Counted from the stretch's first letter, positions 21,700 through 32,562 are shown. The stretch: 64,000 bases of DNA from Nephrocerus scutellatus (GCA_947095585.1 OX352763.1:60235016-60299015); one strand, 5' to 3'. Numbers and translations are program-made. The notes: a model not told the origin generated them from the sequence alone.

Positions 21700-21919
21700 A
21701 GTCGCCCATCACCCCCTTCCGCAGTCCATGCAAAAGCTGGCGTCGTCCGACACAGTATTGGCCTAGAACGCAACCAAGCCCCGTTTCCCCGCATTTCATG
21801 CGCATATACCAAAGTATTATAAGTAGTATTATAGGTATAATATAGTTAAGTATGAGACAACTAGTATTAAAGATACTAAATAATAAATAAAAAGAAATCT
21901 TTAATTTGTAACGAAGAAG
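21700..21919. other. Non-coding, no feature recognised
   Basis: Contains overlapping short frames on both strands without motifs. Confidence 0.35.
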
Positions 21920-22418
21920 CAGAAGGAGAACGAACCCTGGATGACCGGCGAGCGTCACCCGAGTAAACACTGTTACACCTTCCTTGTGGTGTTCGCCCGC
22001 AGTGACGATTTCAGAATGATAAGATTCACAGTCAGACAGTTCATTTACGAGGTTAGACACTGTCTATATTAGGACTTCTGTATATAAAGCCGTAGTGAAT
22101 GTTATGCTTTCACACTTTGAGCCAAATGAAGTTAACTTCCGCGTTGGAACAATGGTTGAACTGTGCTTGGGTTTGATAAGCTACATCACTACGTACATAG
22201 ATGGCGAGACCGCGGTGGGGGAAAAATACTAGCACCAAGTTGTAACCAGGCCAACTAAAATCCGAAACGTCGGAACCTGGGTTTCTGTTAGGGCCAGAAT
22301 AGAAGGTTTGTGGTCTGCTAAATGGACGCACGTGGCCGAGAGATTCGACCTTAATTCTCACATCAGACGAATAGGAGACACCGATACAATCGAAACAAAC
22401 CGTGATGTGAAGGAACAA
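21920..22418 (-). pseudogene. APE endonuclease fragment of a non-LTR retrotransposon (minus strand)
   Basis: From about 22300 down: DVSDFSWPGYNLVLVFF, then HRGLAIYVRSDVAYQ and NFIWLKV, a stop, then FIYRSPNIDSV in the same frame. After a shift, EIVTAGEHHKEG stands where the catalytic GDFN(A/V)HH block would be, followed by GHPGF. This is the N-terminal domain that nicks target DNA. The GD of the active-site block appears changed to GE, and stops and shifts are present. The family is LOA- or CR1-like; it cannot be fixed from the fragment. Confidence 0.68.
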
Positions 22419-22884
22419 CGACAGTACTCAAGACCGTACTCAGTTGCAAGTGGTATGCCTTTAAAACAGTGAGCGTTGAGCGACTATCGCAACAATCACA
22501 CACCACTCGCCCCTACAGAAACCGAAGCCTTTCTACGACGATTGGTTCTACGCACCGAAAGGACTCCAGGTTTATCCAAACACTGGACCAAAGATCATCA
22601 ACCCAGCAAAAGGTCTGATTTCAGAACTTGAGCTGCTACAACAATAACCGAAACCGAACTAAACGCACAGGGTCATCGAATTCTTACGTAAACAACAATA
22701 ATTCACCAGTTCTTTCAGCAACGACGCGCCGACTGAGCGGAATGAGCGGAAAAGGAGTGGAGAAGGAAACACACTCACGCCACGCTACACTGCACTGAGT
22801 TGGTGCTCTTTTTTTTCTCTGTATTAACTTCACGTGCCCGTGGCATATATACGCATATGTATCTTCGATGGACACCTAATCAAA
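22419..22884. repeat. Non-coding with a repeat shared with 45640-45730
   Basis: About 22530-22650 (ACGACGATTGGTTCTACGCA, then TTGAGCTGCTACAACAA) is related to 45640-45730, where the same segment interrupts a CR1-like copy. This suggests a small mobile element of at least 100 bp. The rest has no recognised feature. Confidence 0.5.
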
Positions 22885-23783
22885 TTTTATAAAAAAACAT
22901 CCCATAAAAATTAAAATTTTTCATCTAAATTCTCTAATCGCAGAAATTGATATGGGAGCCCCTCGATCCTGGGCCATTTTTTTTATTGTAGGAGAAAATC
23001 ATCGAAACAAACATTTGACATCAGATGTTAAAATTGAAAAAGCTCAGATCATTTTATTCTGAGCACTTAGAGCACGCTCATACTCTGAGCAAATAAGAAA
23101 CACGAACATTTATCTTGAGAACTCTTTGACTGCTCTGAACTAATTTATGAAAACGCCAAATGACAGAATATTGTGAAAACTTGTTGTTCTATCTGTAAGT
23201 TGATATCGACAACAAAAAAAACGACATCAATAAAAATACAATTCAGTAAATAAAAATGTAAGTTGAAGTAAGCATAAAACATGTATGTCTCGTTTCATTT
23301 GCTGGGTTCATTTGTGCGTGCGCTAAGATTTCTCTCTCTCTCTCTCCACCACCACCAAAACCATGCAGCGCAGCCGACTGCGCAGCACACACCGCACACA
23401 GTCCATAAAGGGCGACGAATATCTGATGCCAGTACAGATATTTAAAAAATGTATAAGGGCCTTGCGGCCGAACCCGGGACCCGATCACTACCAAATTTTC
23501 GAAAAAGTATTGTTTATTGGGTATACACATGTGTGTAAAATTTGAAGAAAATCGGGTAAATTTTTTAAAATTTTTGTTTGGGAGCCCCCCGACCCCGCAG
23601 CCCGAGGGGCCTCAAAATTTAATAGAAAGTGTTGTCTCCGGAAATACACATGTGTGCAAAATTTCAATAAAATCGGGCCATGGGAAGTGGGTTAAAAATT
23701 GATCGCAAGAATCCACGACAGACGACCGACGACCGACCGACGACCCACGGGCAAGTGAAGTTAATATAGAGAATTTAAAAAAA
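22885..23783 (+). mobile_element. Family-A non-autonomous repeat, copy A2
   Basis: It begins CATCCCATAAAAATTAAAA, TAAATTCTCTAATCGC and ends GAAGTTAATATAGAGAATTT. The right half (about 23440-23700) has two core units: CGGGTAAATTTTTTAAAA, GGGAGCCCCCCGACCC and ACACATGTGTGCAAAATTTC. The left part (22960-23420) is different from copy A1 and holds a (CT)n tract and a CCACCACCACC run at about 23332-23360. The open frame 23517-23702 is repeat-derived. This copy lies immediately upstream of the Mdg3-like LTR. Confidence 0.75.
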
Positions 23784-23839
23784 AGTAGCAGATTTTTGAG
23801 GTGAAACTTTTTTTACGGAGGGGGCAACAATTTTCAAGC

Positions 23840-24174
23840 GTTACACTGTTATTACTCTGTTGTACGCATTGCTCTGTTGTTCACTTTTGTTAATTTTATG
23901 CCTCGACGCTCCGGTCGTGCAGGTCTTCTCTTCCTCATTATTTTCTCTCTCTCGCTCTGCCATCTTCACCCATGACGAAACACAGAGTCAGTCGTAATAT
24001 CAAAGACCAAGTGTGCAGACCAGTGCCATTAATTTAAATTTTGTTCAACCTTCTTTACTTACCGAATTACTTTGTCTCACTTTCGGAGTTTTCTTAATAT
24101 TTAATTTAGTTAAATAAATAATCATTTGTGTTATAAATTGAATTTTCAACCAGTGTTGTGTTAATTATCCCACA
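23840..24174 (+). repeat. 5' LTR of an Mdg3/micropia-like element
   Basis: The right end is fixed by the primer-binding site a few bases on; the left end is approximate. The block CGACGCTCCGGTCGTG to CTCTCTCGCTCTGCC (23905-23965) matches 30050-30118, the fragmentary 3' LTR after the displaced integrase tail, which supports the LTR call. Confidence 0.6.
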
Positions 24175-24177
24175 ACT

Positions 24178-24195
24178 TGGGGGCTCAACCGGGAT
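24178..24195 (+). promoter_or_regulatory. Primer-binding site of the Mdg3-like element
   Basis: TGGGGGCTCAACCGGGAT starts four bases after an LTR end of the form CCCACA. It resembles the tRNA-Pro type PBS but differs in the middle, so the priming tRNA is uncertain. Confidence 0.6.
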
Positions 24196-24601
24196 AATTA
24201 AACCGATAAATAAAATGTATAATTAAATCGATCATTAAATCGAAAATAAATCCACTGGTGCATCATACTGGTGATACATACATACATGTGCACCGCTACT
24301 TCAGTGAGACGACGAAAAGTAAAACAGTAAACCGGCAGCGCAGAAACAAGCAGAAAACGACTGGACAGCAGCAAGGCGAAAAAAAAACACACAACTGTAT
24401 GTACATACCATACAAACGGAGACGAGGAAAATCATACAGCAAAGAAGGAAGAAGACGACGACGTCAACTACAGCAGCTGCACAGAGCAGAGAAGAAGAAA
24501 CTGTTGTTTTTTTGTAAGCATTGGTCTGCACGTAAGTAGTTGAATTTATACTTGGTATTTTTACCTTTTGCTTTACTTGTGAGAAGTCATGGAGAAAGAA
24601 G

Positions 24602-25480
24602 TTGGGTAGAGATGAGTTGAGGGAGAGATTGAGGGAGTTAGGGCTTTCGACGTCAGGTGATATAAAAGAATTGCAGAGACGGCTTTCGGCCTACATAGAC
24701 TCCCAACACGCTAATGTTAGAGAGAAGAGTGAGACCAGAGTTAGGGCGATCGACAATCCAATGGCCGACAATAAAGGAAATAAAGCATCTGCACAAAGTG
24801 TAATATCGATGAAACAGGGCGAGGAATTTACACCATATAAATCGAGGGCTGTGTTTTCGTTCAAAGATGTCGAGGAAAGCTTGAAAAAATTTAGCGGCGA
24901 GAGCCGCTAAAACGTATCAAGCTGGATTTTACGGCAGGCGGTTGATGGGGGGAGCGGCGAAAATGTTTGTACAGAGTGACAGTCGCATTAGGGACTGGAG
25001 TACGCTGAAAGCAGCATTGACAACCGAGTTCGAAGTATCACTTAATTCAGCCGAAATTCACCGACAGCTGCGAAACGCTCGGAAGCAACAGAATGAGACG
25101 CTAAGGTAATTTTTATATCGCGTAATGGAGATGGCGAAATCCATAGCTGTCGACGAAAAGTCCGTGGTTGATTATTTTGTAGAGAGGATACGAGACGATG
25201 AAGTAAACAAAATCATCATGTATGGGGCACGTACGATTGAGGAACTTAAGGCCAAGATCAAAATCTACGAGAAAGTTAAAAACCAGCCGGCCCACACCAG
25301 TTCTCACTCTCGTACCGCGATATCATCCATGTCTGCCGATCGGAGAAAAGAACGAGCGGCTGCTACAAATGCGGCGAAGCTTCTTATGTAGCCAAAGTTT
25401 GCCCGAAAGGTTTTAAGTGCTTCAAATGCCAGGGGTTCGGTCATCGTTCCTTCGAGTGTGGACTAGTTTTCAAAGAGCAG
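24602..25480 (+). pseudogene. gag of the Mdg3-like element
   Basis: An N-terminal SAP-like motif (LRERLRELGLSTSGDIKELQ) is followed by a capsid region: FSFKDVEESLKKF, then, in the next frame, GFYGRRLMGGAAKMF, LKAALTTEFE and EIHRQLRNARKQ. Two zinc knuckles follow at about 25362-25460: CYKCGEASYVAKVC (the His replaced by Val) and CFKCQGFGHRSFEC. Frameshifts near 24905 and 25380 and a TAA after ETLR (25107) break the frame. An upstream ATG at 24589 is one base out of frame, consistent with a small deletion. Confidence 0.75.
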
Positions 25481-25513
25481 AAAGACGAGAGAGTTGTCAA
25501 CGCAAAGTTTGTC

Positions 25514-25867
25514 GTGAAAACGACGCATCTAGTGAAAACCATATGTGTCGACGGTGTGGAGACCACCGCCCTGGTCGATACAGGGTGTGACGTTTCCATA
25601 GTTAGGCAGGACTTTCTATTGCAATTGAGTAAATATAACATACAACCGTCACCAATAGTGTCATCTGGGTTAGGCAACCATCAAGTCGTCACCCAAGGTC
25701 TGATCGAAGCTGAACTAGTAGTCGACAAAATTTGTTTCAAAGTCAAGTTGCACGTGGTAGGAGAAAGGAACTCGAACTTTCTGGTGGTTTTGGGAAACGA
25801 CTTAATGAAGCAGGCGATCGTGATTATTGCATCAGGTGAGGTTCGATTTCGGCGACAACTCACTTAG
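25514..25867 (+). pseudogene. Aspartic protease domain of the Mdg3-like element
   Basis: TTALVDTGCDVSIVRQDFL holds the DTG active-site motif of retropepsins about 20 residues after the ORF start, and FLVVLGNDLMKQA is the conserved second half. The enzyme would cleave Gag-Pol. The stop at 25865-25867 may be another mutation, since the acidic linker that follows (25870-26150) stays in the frame of the RT region. Confidence 0.78.
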
Positions 25868-27014
25868 AAGGAGATAGCAGAACGGGAAACGCATGGGCAG
25901 CGAGACGAAGGCAAATCTCGAAAGATAACTACGTCGAACGATCCTACGATCCTAAAGAGGATTGGGAGACAGAGGTCGGAGAGAAACAAATCCAGAAGGA
26001 TAGAAAAGACGAAGATGATGCTGCTGACGTCAATAGTGAAGACGATGACGCCGATGAGAAAATGACGACGAAGGACGAGGTGCGCGAGTTGAGGAAGGAA
26101 TTTGGCGGGTTGTTGTGAAACATTGGTAGCTCGAACTTTAATTTAGCTGTCGATGTTGAACTGTCTCATCTGTCAAGGGAGTTAAGAGGCGATGTTGAAC
26201 GGTGTATCGCTGCGTATTCGCCGCTGACTGACGTGGAGACGCCAATCAAGATGAAATTGATCCTCAAAGACGAGAAGCCATTATACGAACATACAAGACG
26301 CATGTCACCGAAGGACAAGGAAGAAGTCGAGAAGCAAGTGGCAACCTGGCTCAAGGATGAGATTGTGCAACCAAGTCAAGGAAGTATACATCATTCATAA
26401 CACACAACGGCCAATATGAATTCCTTAAAGTTCCATTTGGTATTTGCAATTCACCCGCTGTGTTTACGCGATTCATCAATTTCGTGTTAAGAGAATTGGT
26501 AAACGATGGAATTATGCTGATGTACATGGATGATGTAGCTATCATGACCGACTGTTATGAAGAGGCCGTTTGACGACGGAAGATGGTGCTTGACGTTGCC
26601 AGTGAACATGGTCTTAAGTTCAAGTGGGCCAAGTGTCAATTTTTAAAGGAAAACATAGATTTTCTTGGGTACGTTATTGGAAACGGATGGATTCAAGCCG
26701 TCAGCAGAGAAAACGAAAGCTATTTGCGAGTTCCCAACACCGGCAGAAAGGAAATCCCTTCAAAGATTTCTGGGGTTGACTTCATACTTTCGGAAATTCA
26801 TTCCGAACTACGCCACAGACCGCTGAGTGATCTCTTAAGAAAAGACGTAGCTTTTAAGATGGAAGCAGTTCAAGAGACTTCGTTTGAATTGTTGAAGAAT
26901 TCCCTTGTGCGGGCACCAGTCCTTAAACAGTTCGACGCAGTGTCGGAGGTTCACACCTATGCCAACAAGTATGGATACGGAACCGTATTACTCCAGAGAA
27001 ACAACGACGATTAA
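25868..27014 (+). pseudogene. Reverse transcriptase of the Mdg3-like element with internal deletion
   Basis: After an acidic linker, ELSHLSRELRGDVERCIAAY and KDKEEVEKQVATWLKD open the RT. At about 26380 the sequence jumps from EIVQPSQG to KYTSFITHNGQYEFLKVPFG, so fingers/palm box A with the first catalytic Asp is deleted. Box B (FGICNSPAVFTRF) and the YMDD box (LMYMDDVAIM, about 26520) remain. RNase H begins with a degraded YANKYGYGTVLLQ near 26960, and an in-frame TAA at 27012-27014 interrupts it. Confidence 0.8.
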
Positions 27015-27905
27015 ATGTTCCATCCCGTGCAGTATATGAGCCGGAAAACCACGCCTCAGGAAGAGAAATACCACTCCTACGAACTGGAGGTACTCGCCAT
27101 TATTCAAGCTCTAAAGAAGTTGAGAATTTATTTGATTGGGACGCCTATCAGCATTGTGACCGAATGTAATGCTTTTACCATGACCATCAACAAACGCGAC
27201 GTACCGCTGCGAGTTTCACGATGGGAAATGTACCTGATTGTTGATACCTTGAGTTATCGAATCAGGGAAGCGCAGATGCAGGACCCGTGCGTGAGGGCCA
27301 TTCGGAAGGTGCTGGAGTATACGACGAACGACGATTATTATTTGAAAAAGAAGTGCTGTATAGAGACCCCGTTAAGGAGTAAGGAAATCATCGAGATTGC
27401 ACACCGGCAGGGGCACTTCGCAGCGAAGAAGATGGAGGAGCTTATTGGCCGAACGTATTTTATTCCTGGACTGAAAGCTTAGGCAACGGAGGCAGTACAA
27501 AGTTGTGTCCAATGTATTCTGGCTGAAAAGAAGGCGGGGCGACAGAAAGTATTCTTGTCGCCAATAGATAAAGAAGATCGACCCTTACAGACCTATCACA
27601 TCGACCATGTTGGTCCCATGGAGGAGACCAAAAAGAAGTATAACCACATCTGGTGGTAGACGCCTTTGCCAAATTCGTATGGTTGTACTCCACCAAGAGT
27701 ACAACGAGCGCGGAGGTAATAGACCGACTAAGTAAGCAGTCTGAGGTATTTGGGAATCCCAGGCGAATTATTTCAGACCGGGGCACTACATTCACGTCCA
27801 ATACGTTCAAGGAGTATTGCGAGGAAGAAGATATCACGCATCTACTGATTACACTGGCGTGCCGAGGGGAAACGGTCAGGTCGAAAGGATCAACAGACTC
27901 CTAAT
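27015..27905 (+). pseudogene. RNase H end and integrase of the Mdg3-like element
   Basis: YMSRKTTPQEEKYHSYELEV and LEVLAIIQALKKLRIYL are RNase H motifs. The integrase zinc module reads HRQGHFAAKKMEELIGRTYF and SCVQCILAEKKAG across a TAG at 27480. The core contains TYHIDHVGPMEE (first Asp), PRRIISDRGTTF (second Asp) and SNTFKEYCEEE, and is cut at about 27905, before a complete third acidic block, by the RTE fragment. The motif style (TYHIDHVGPM, TKFVWLY-like FAKFVWLY) is that of the Mdg3/micropia group. The remainder appears at 29800. Confidence 0.8.
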
Positions 27906-27924
27906 ACCATTGTTGACGGCATGG

Positions 27925-28500
27925 AGTTCCCGTTCGACTGATTCAAAGAATTCTTCTTTTTCATCATCTGGAGAATCCTCTGTAGGTGCGTGAACGTTTA
28001 TGAGTCTTATGTTTTCAAATCTGCCCCGCACGCGAAGGGTGCATAGCCGTTCATTTACTGCTTTAAAGCCGATATCGATGGGTTTCATTCTTTTACTGAC
28101 TAGAAACCCCACCCCGAGCACATGATGTCTTGCATGACAGCTGTAATATATGTCATATTCTGATTTTTGTAAGCCACCATTCCCCGTTCATCGCATCTCC
28201 TAATTTGTTGTTATGTCAGCATTATATTTCGACAGGGTATCGGCTAGCTGCTGTGCAGCTCAAGTATCCGTATCAAGTATCAAGTATCAGTGTATCCGAG
28301 GCTGATTTAGGGTTGCGTAATATGGTTTTTTTTTACGGGCGAGGTTAATAGCCTCGCGCCAACCTTACTTTGAAGGGACTAGCCTGACATTTCGCTTTTC
28401 CTGTACTGGAGGAAAATTACCAGCGGCCACCATGTGGAGGTTTTATCGCACTTCCACCAGTTACATATAGTTGCGGCCACATGCATTTCTGAAGCATTCT
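27925..28500 (-). pseudogene. RTE-type retrotransposon: 5' region and endonuclease start (minus strand)
   Basis: From about 28290 downward: LADTLSKYNADITTN, CHARHHVLGVGFLVSKRMK, FKAVNERLCTLRVRGRF and INVHAPTEDSPDDEKEEFF, all typical of the RTE-clade APE endonuclease (CFDP2/BovB-like). A stop replaces the conserved residue after ITTN. The part above 28300 to about 28500 corresponds to the leader, with a short hairpin GCGAGG/CCTCGC near 28348. The element is cut at the 3' side at 27925, unusual for retroposons, which normally lose their 5' end. Confidence 0.78.
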
Positions 28501-28605
28501 GTGTTTATTGCCCTAGTCTGCTGATGGCTGACCGACGTGAGCACACAAGAGGATTCAATTCGCCGAAAATCGATGGTCTACCAACAATAATCGAAAACAT
28601 TAGCC

Positions 28606-29364
28606 ACACAGCAAACTATATAATCAATACTTATATTGGCAAAAATAACAAACAGTTTCTAATTTATTTTTAAAAGAAAAAATATACGTTTCCAAGTAAA
28701 ACACCGGGTCACATTTCTTATATATAACAAGGAAATATAAAAAAAAACTTCGTTTGTCGTGTACAAACTTTTATGTATACATCGACACACGCCACATAGA
28801 CCTTTATTATTCAGTAATAATCGCCAAAATATCTTTTTTTTTAGGTCAGGCCTATATTAAAGTATTTCCTTTTTTCCGCGCATGACACGCGCCACACTCG
28901 ACTCGCGACACGTGTCACACGCGGGATATCTAAATTGACCTCTAACATTGAGCTGGTCACAACATATTGAGCCTCTAGGACGTGAAAAAGATGGTTAAAA
29001 TAGACCTCAAAAAAAGAGAAAATGGCGGCAATTCCAACCATCACACGTGCCACATGCGAAACGCAACAAACGTCACAAGCGGAATATAAAAAATGCTATT
29101 TGGGACTTAGACACTCACAGAATTTCATCTCTCTAGGTTGTGTGAAAGTGGTTAAAAAGAACCTCAAAATGGTCGAAAATATAGACATAAATATAAAATA
29201 TAAATATAGATAGAAAATATAGATATAGGTTTCATATTGCGTTTCATTTATAATCTACACACAAGAACTTAGCTTTATTGGCAACGTTTATTTTCTTTTT
29301 ATATAAATTTTAAACTGTTTGTTATTTTTGCCGATATAAGTATCGATTATGTAGTTTGCTGTGT
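28606..29364. mobile_element. 759 bp element with long terminal inverted repeats
   Basis: ACACAGCAAACTATATAATC at 28606 and the next ~40 bases are repeated in inverted orientation at 29305-29364 (ending GTAGTTTGCTGTGT), with a few mismatches. This gives TIRs of about 55-60 bp. The interior has no ORF and carries recurring motifs (CTCTAGG-GTG, GGTTAAAA; GACACGCGCCACA), some related to 60640-60960. It is best read as a non-autonomous DNA transposon; a clear target duplication could not be assigned. Confidence 0.72.
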
Positions 29365-29379
29365 AGTTGAGGTGTTCGA

Positions 29380-29581
29380 TTGTTGGAGGTAGGTCAGTGG
29401 GAGGTTGGTTAGTGGGCGGCAGGTCATTGGGCGGATGGTCAGGTGTGTGGTTGTCAGCAGGATAGGACAGCCGGAAATCGCCGGGTATTTTAGGTAGTTA
29501 ATATATAAAAATGAGAATCTTTCTAACTTTCAATACAGGTCGCATTGGACATATCAAATTAAAAGTTCATCGCATAATAAA
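29380..29581 (+). mobile_element. Helitron-like fragments: 3' end and start of another
   Basis: A GGTCAGTGGG-type G/T-rich tract (29390-29450), then AAATCGCCGGGTATTTTAGGTAGT, resembles the 3' end at 62820-63020 (GAAACGCCGGGTATTTCCAC, then TAG). It is followed at once by ATATATAAAAATGAGAATC, like the 5' start at 61088. So the tail of one Helitron-like element abuts the head of another. Confidence 0.55.
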
Positions 29582-29690
29582 AACAACCCATAAAAATTAA
29601 AATTTTTCTTGTAAATTCTCTAATCGGGGATACACACACACACACACACACACTGCGTGCTCGTTTTGTGGCAAAATCATCCAGATCTGG
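29582..29690 (+). mobile_element. Family-A repeat, left end only (copy A3)
   Basis: It matches 11020-11125 closely, including CCATAAAAATTAAAATTTTT, TCTCTAATCGGGG, a (CA)n tract (slightly longer here) and TGTGGCAAAATCATCCA, and then stops. Confidence 0.75.
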
Positions 29691-29799
29691 CCAATAGGGT
29701 CTGGAGTTTTGGGAACCAAGCCATTTCTCAAGGGATTCGTATGAAACTCGGAATGTAGGACTAATATGCGACTTATAAGATTAATTTATATGGAAGGAT

Positions 29800-30118
29800 C
29801 CCAAGACGTACTCGGTGAGTTGATTGCGGTGAGGAGAACTCAGTTTGGCCCAGGCCTCAAATTGAAGCCGAAGTTTTTGGATCCGTATAAGGTGACCCGT
29901 GCAAGCACAATCGGTATGAGATCGAGAAGATCGGAGACCATTAAGGACCGAATACCACTACTGCTGCCGCCGACAGAATCAAGGCGAGGAGACATACATC
30001 CGGGACGGATGTCCCGTCAGGATGGCCGAATGTGGGACCCACTACCCGAACACGCTCCGGCCGTGTGTACTAAATGCAGGTCTTCTATTTCTCATTATTT
30101 TCTCTCTCTGGATCTGTC
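29800..30118 (+). pseudogene. Displaced integrase C-terminus and 3' LTR fragment of the Mdg3-like element
   Basis: The frame contains GELIAVRRTQFGPGLKLKPK and FLDPYKVTRA, the C-terminal GPF/Y-type chromodomain-less tail of gypsy integrases of this group, then a Gly/Arg/Pro-rich end. 30050-30118 resembles the 5' LTR block at 23905-23965. The piece therefore continues the element interrupted at 27905, or belongs to a sister copy, with the RTE, TIR and Helitron insertions between. Confidence 0.65.
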
Positions 30119-30124
30119 CAATGT

Positions 30125-30535
30125 GTATTTCCCATGACAATACTTTCTATTAAAATTTGGGGCACCTCTGGCCTCGGGGTCAGGGGGCTCGCATACAAAT
30201 TTTTTAAAAAATTTACCCAATTTTCTTCAAATTGTATACTTATGTGTATCTTCGATGGACAACACATTCTGTAAAAATTTGGAAGTGATTGGGCCCCTGG
30301 GTAGGGGGGCACCCATACAAATTTTATAAAAAAATTTTTTTTAAAATTTTATACGCATGTGTATCTACGATGGACAACACTTTCTGTAAAAATTTGGAAG
30401 CGATCTGGCCCGGAGGTCGGGGGGCACCCATACAAATTGTTTACAAAATTTACCCGATTTTTTTCAAACTGCACATTGTGTATTCCCGATTAGAGAATTT
30501 ACACGTAAAATTTTAATTTTTATGGGCTATTTTAT
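30125..30535 (-). mobile_element. Family-A repeat, copy A4 (inverted)
   Basis: The outer end reads GATTAGAGAATTTACACG and TAATTTTTATGGGCTATTTT at 30493-30533, the reverse complement of the usual left end. The inside holds three core units with TGTGTATC-TCGATGGACAACA and CCCATACAAATTTT. It cuts off the 3' LTR fragment of the Mdg3-like element. Confidence 0.72.
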
Positions 30536-30619
30536 TTTATTTAATTTATTTTATGTTGAAAACGCATGCACTAGCACACAGAACCAGCGCAATGTAGACT
30601 AGGCTTGAACCAGATGCAG

Positions 30620-31210
30620 CCGTTGGGTTGCCGTTATTAATTTTTCTCCCGTTTCTTCTCAAGCTTTAATTTTTCATCTTTAACAGCATTGATGAAAGCA
30701 TCCACTGCTAGTCCGGTTAAGACATCACCCGTAAACTTGCAATAGGGTTGTCGTGCTAGTTTAGTTATTTCCCGTTCTAATCTTAAAGCCGTTCTCCTCG
30801 CTCTTGTTTCTTCGTCTGCAGCTGCATTTTGCATAACTCCTGGGTGTGAGACTGTTCATAACTCAAGTCGAACACTTTCAGGATTCTTCTGGAACTCATC
30901 GCTGCGTCTGGAAACATCTGTAATACGTCAGCTGCCTTGCTCCTCAACGCTAAGATCAGAGCATTAAGTGTTTCTTCAGTACCCCATCCATTATGTTGTA
31001 CCGCAGCTCCAAACTTTACTTTAAAATTTTCGAATCAGGTCTCGCCATCGAACGCAGGTAGCTTTAAAATTCCTTCCCTTTCTGTATACTAGAAGATTTT
31101 GGAATGACTCTGGTACTGCTTTGTTAAATTTTTCTCTGAAGAACTGGGTACGACTGTCCAGCCAATTCTCAAACTGAACTGAACTCCATATATTTCACCT
31201 TTAAGCTGTG
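30620..31210 (-). pseudogene. Retrotransposon gag (capsid) remnant, minus strand
   Basis: Assembled over several frames from 31210 down: FENWLDSRTQFFREKF, GWGTEETLNALILALRSKA, ADVLQMFPDAAMSSRRIL and SYEQSHTQELCKMQLQTKK, then ITKLARQPYCKF and DVLTGLAVDAFINAVKDEKL. This looks like the capsid helices of an LTR element, but I cannot assign the clade. No pol or LTR accompanies it. Confidence 0.55.
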
Positions 31211-31594
31211 TTTGATTCACTCATTTCACCTCTTAGCTTTTCTTGGTTTTTGATAAAAATTGTTTATTTTGTTGATCAAATTTATAGATGAGCTTACAAT
31301 TCAATTTTGCTGCTCATTTGTTGCATTAGAGCTTTAAACATCGCTTTCATGTTGGCACTTCTTAATCTTCCGAAAAGAGTTTTTGATCCATTAGCTCCGT
31401 CTCAATTGTTGCTGCTTTTCCGCTTTTACGACTTGTTGCAATCTGAGAAATTTTTTATTGTTTATCGATTTTTTAAATCCCTATTGTAACGAAATTTAGG
31501 CTTTCGAAAGAATCCATTGGCAGTTCGTCTCTATACGCCGCCAAGAACGGGTGTGCGTGCATCAGCACTCTTAAAGATCAAAAAAGCAAACGAA
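31211..31594. other. Non-coding, no feature recognised
   Basis: A small plus-strand frame (31307-31489) has no motif. Nothing else can be supported. Confidence 0.35.
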
Positions 31595-32562
31595 AAAAGT
31601 TCAAAATAAAAATTAAAATTTCTCATGTAAATTCTCTAAAAGGAGATACATACATATATGTGCAAAGTTTGAACCGGGTTAATTTAGGAAACATTAATAT
31701 TTGAGCCCATTTACTTCAAAATGTTTAAAAAACTGTTGTCACCGGAGATACACATGTCTAAAAAATTTGTATGGGAGTCCCCGACCTTGGGCACTTCCAA
31801 ATTTCAATAGGAAGTCTTGCCATTAGAGATACACATGTGTTGAAAATTTGAAGAAAACTTTTTAAAATCTGAAGAAATCGGGCTAATTTTAAAAAAAAAA
31901 TTGTATGGGCCCCTCGGGCCTCAGGGTCCGTTCATTCCAAAAATTGTACAAAAAGTTTTGTCCATCGGAGGTACACATCTGTTTAAAATATAAAGAAAAT
32001 CGGTCTAATTTGTAAGTTTTTTTTATGGCCACACCTCGCGCCTCAGGGCCCGTTCACTCCAAAAATTTTACAAAAACTTTGGCCATCGGAGATACGTATG
32101 TGTTTTAAATGTGAAGAAAATCGGGCTAATTTTGGAAAGATTTATATGGGCACCCCTCGGTCCTTAGGGCCCATTCACTCCAAAAATACAAAAAGTTTTG
32201 TCCATCGGAGATACACATGTGTTTAAATTTTAAAGAAAATCAGGCTAATTTTGAAAAGATTTATATGTGCACCCCTCGGTCTTTAGAGCCCATTCACTCC
32301 AAAAATTTTACAAAAAGTTTGGGCCATCGGAGATGCACATGTACATAAATTTTGAAGAAAATCGGGTTAATTTTGTAAAATATTTGTATGGGAGCCCTTC
32401 GGGCCTCGGGGTCGGGCATCGGTATTGTCATCGAAGATATGCATGTGTGCAAAGTTTCAATGAAATCGGGCTTTGGGAAGTGGGTTAAAAATTGATCGCA
32501 AGATTCCACGACAAACAAACAATAACACGGGCACGCGAAGTTTATTTAGAGAATTTAAAAAA
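31595..32562 (+). mobile_element. Family-A repeat, copy A5, with expanded ~120 bp core array
   Basis: The left end AATAAAAATTAAAATTTCTC, TAAATTCTCTAAAAGG is at 31604 and the right end GAAGTTTATTTAGAGAATTT at 32538-32557. Between them lie at least four clear units of about 120 bp (near 31925, 32045, 32165 and 32285), each with CATTCACTCCAAAAAT, CATCGGAGATACACATGTG, AAGAAAATCGGGCTAAT and ATGGGCACCCCTCGG; further diverged units lie to the left. It shows that the family differs in length by core copy number. Confidence 0.78.

Noticed and set aside
21630..21845. Overlapping plus-strand ORFs of 64 and 71 codons
   Set aside because: Two frames of the same region without motif or conservation evidence.
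28348..28370. Hairpin as a terminator or riboswitch
   Set aside because: Six-base stem inside RTE leader sequence; nothing supports a regulatory RNA.
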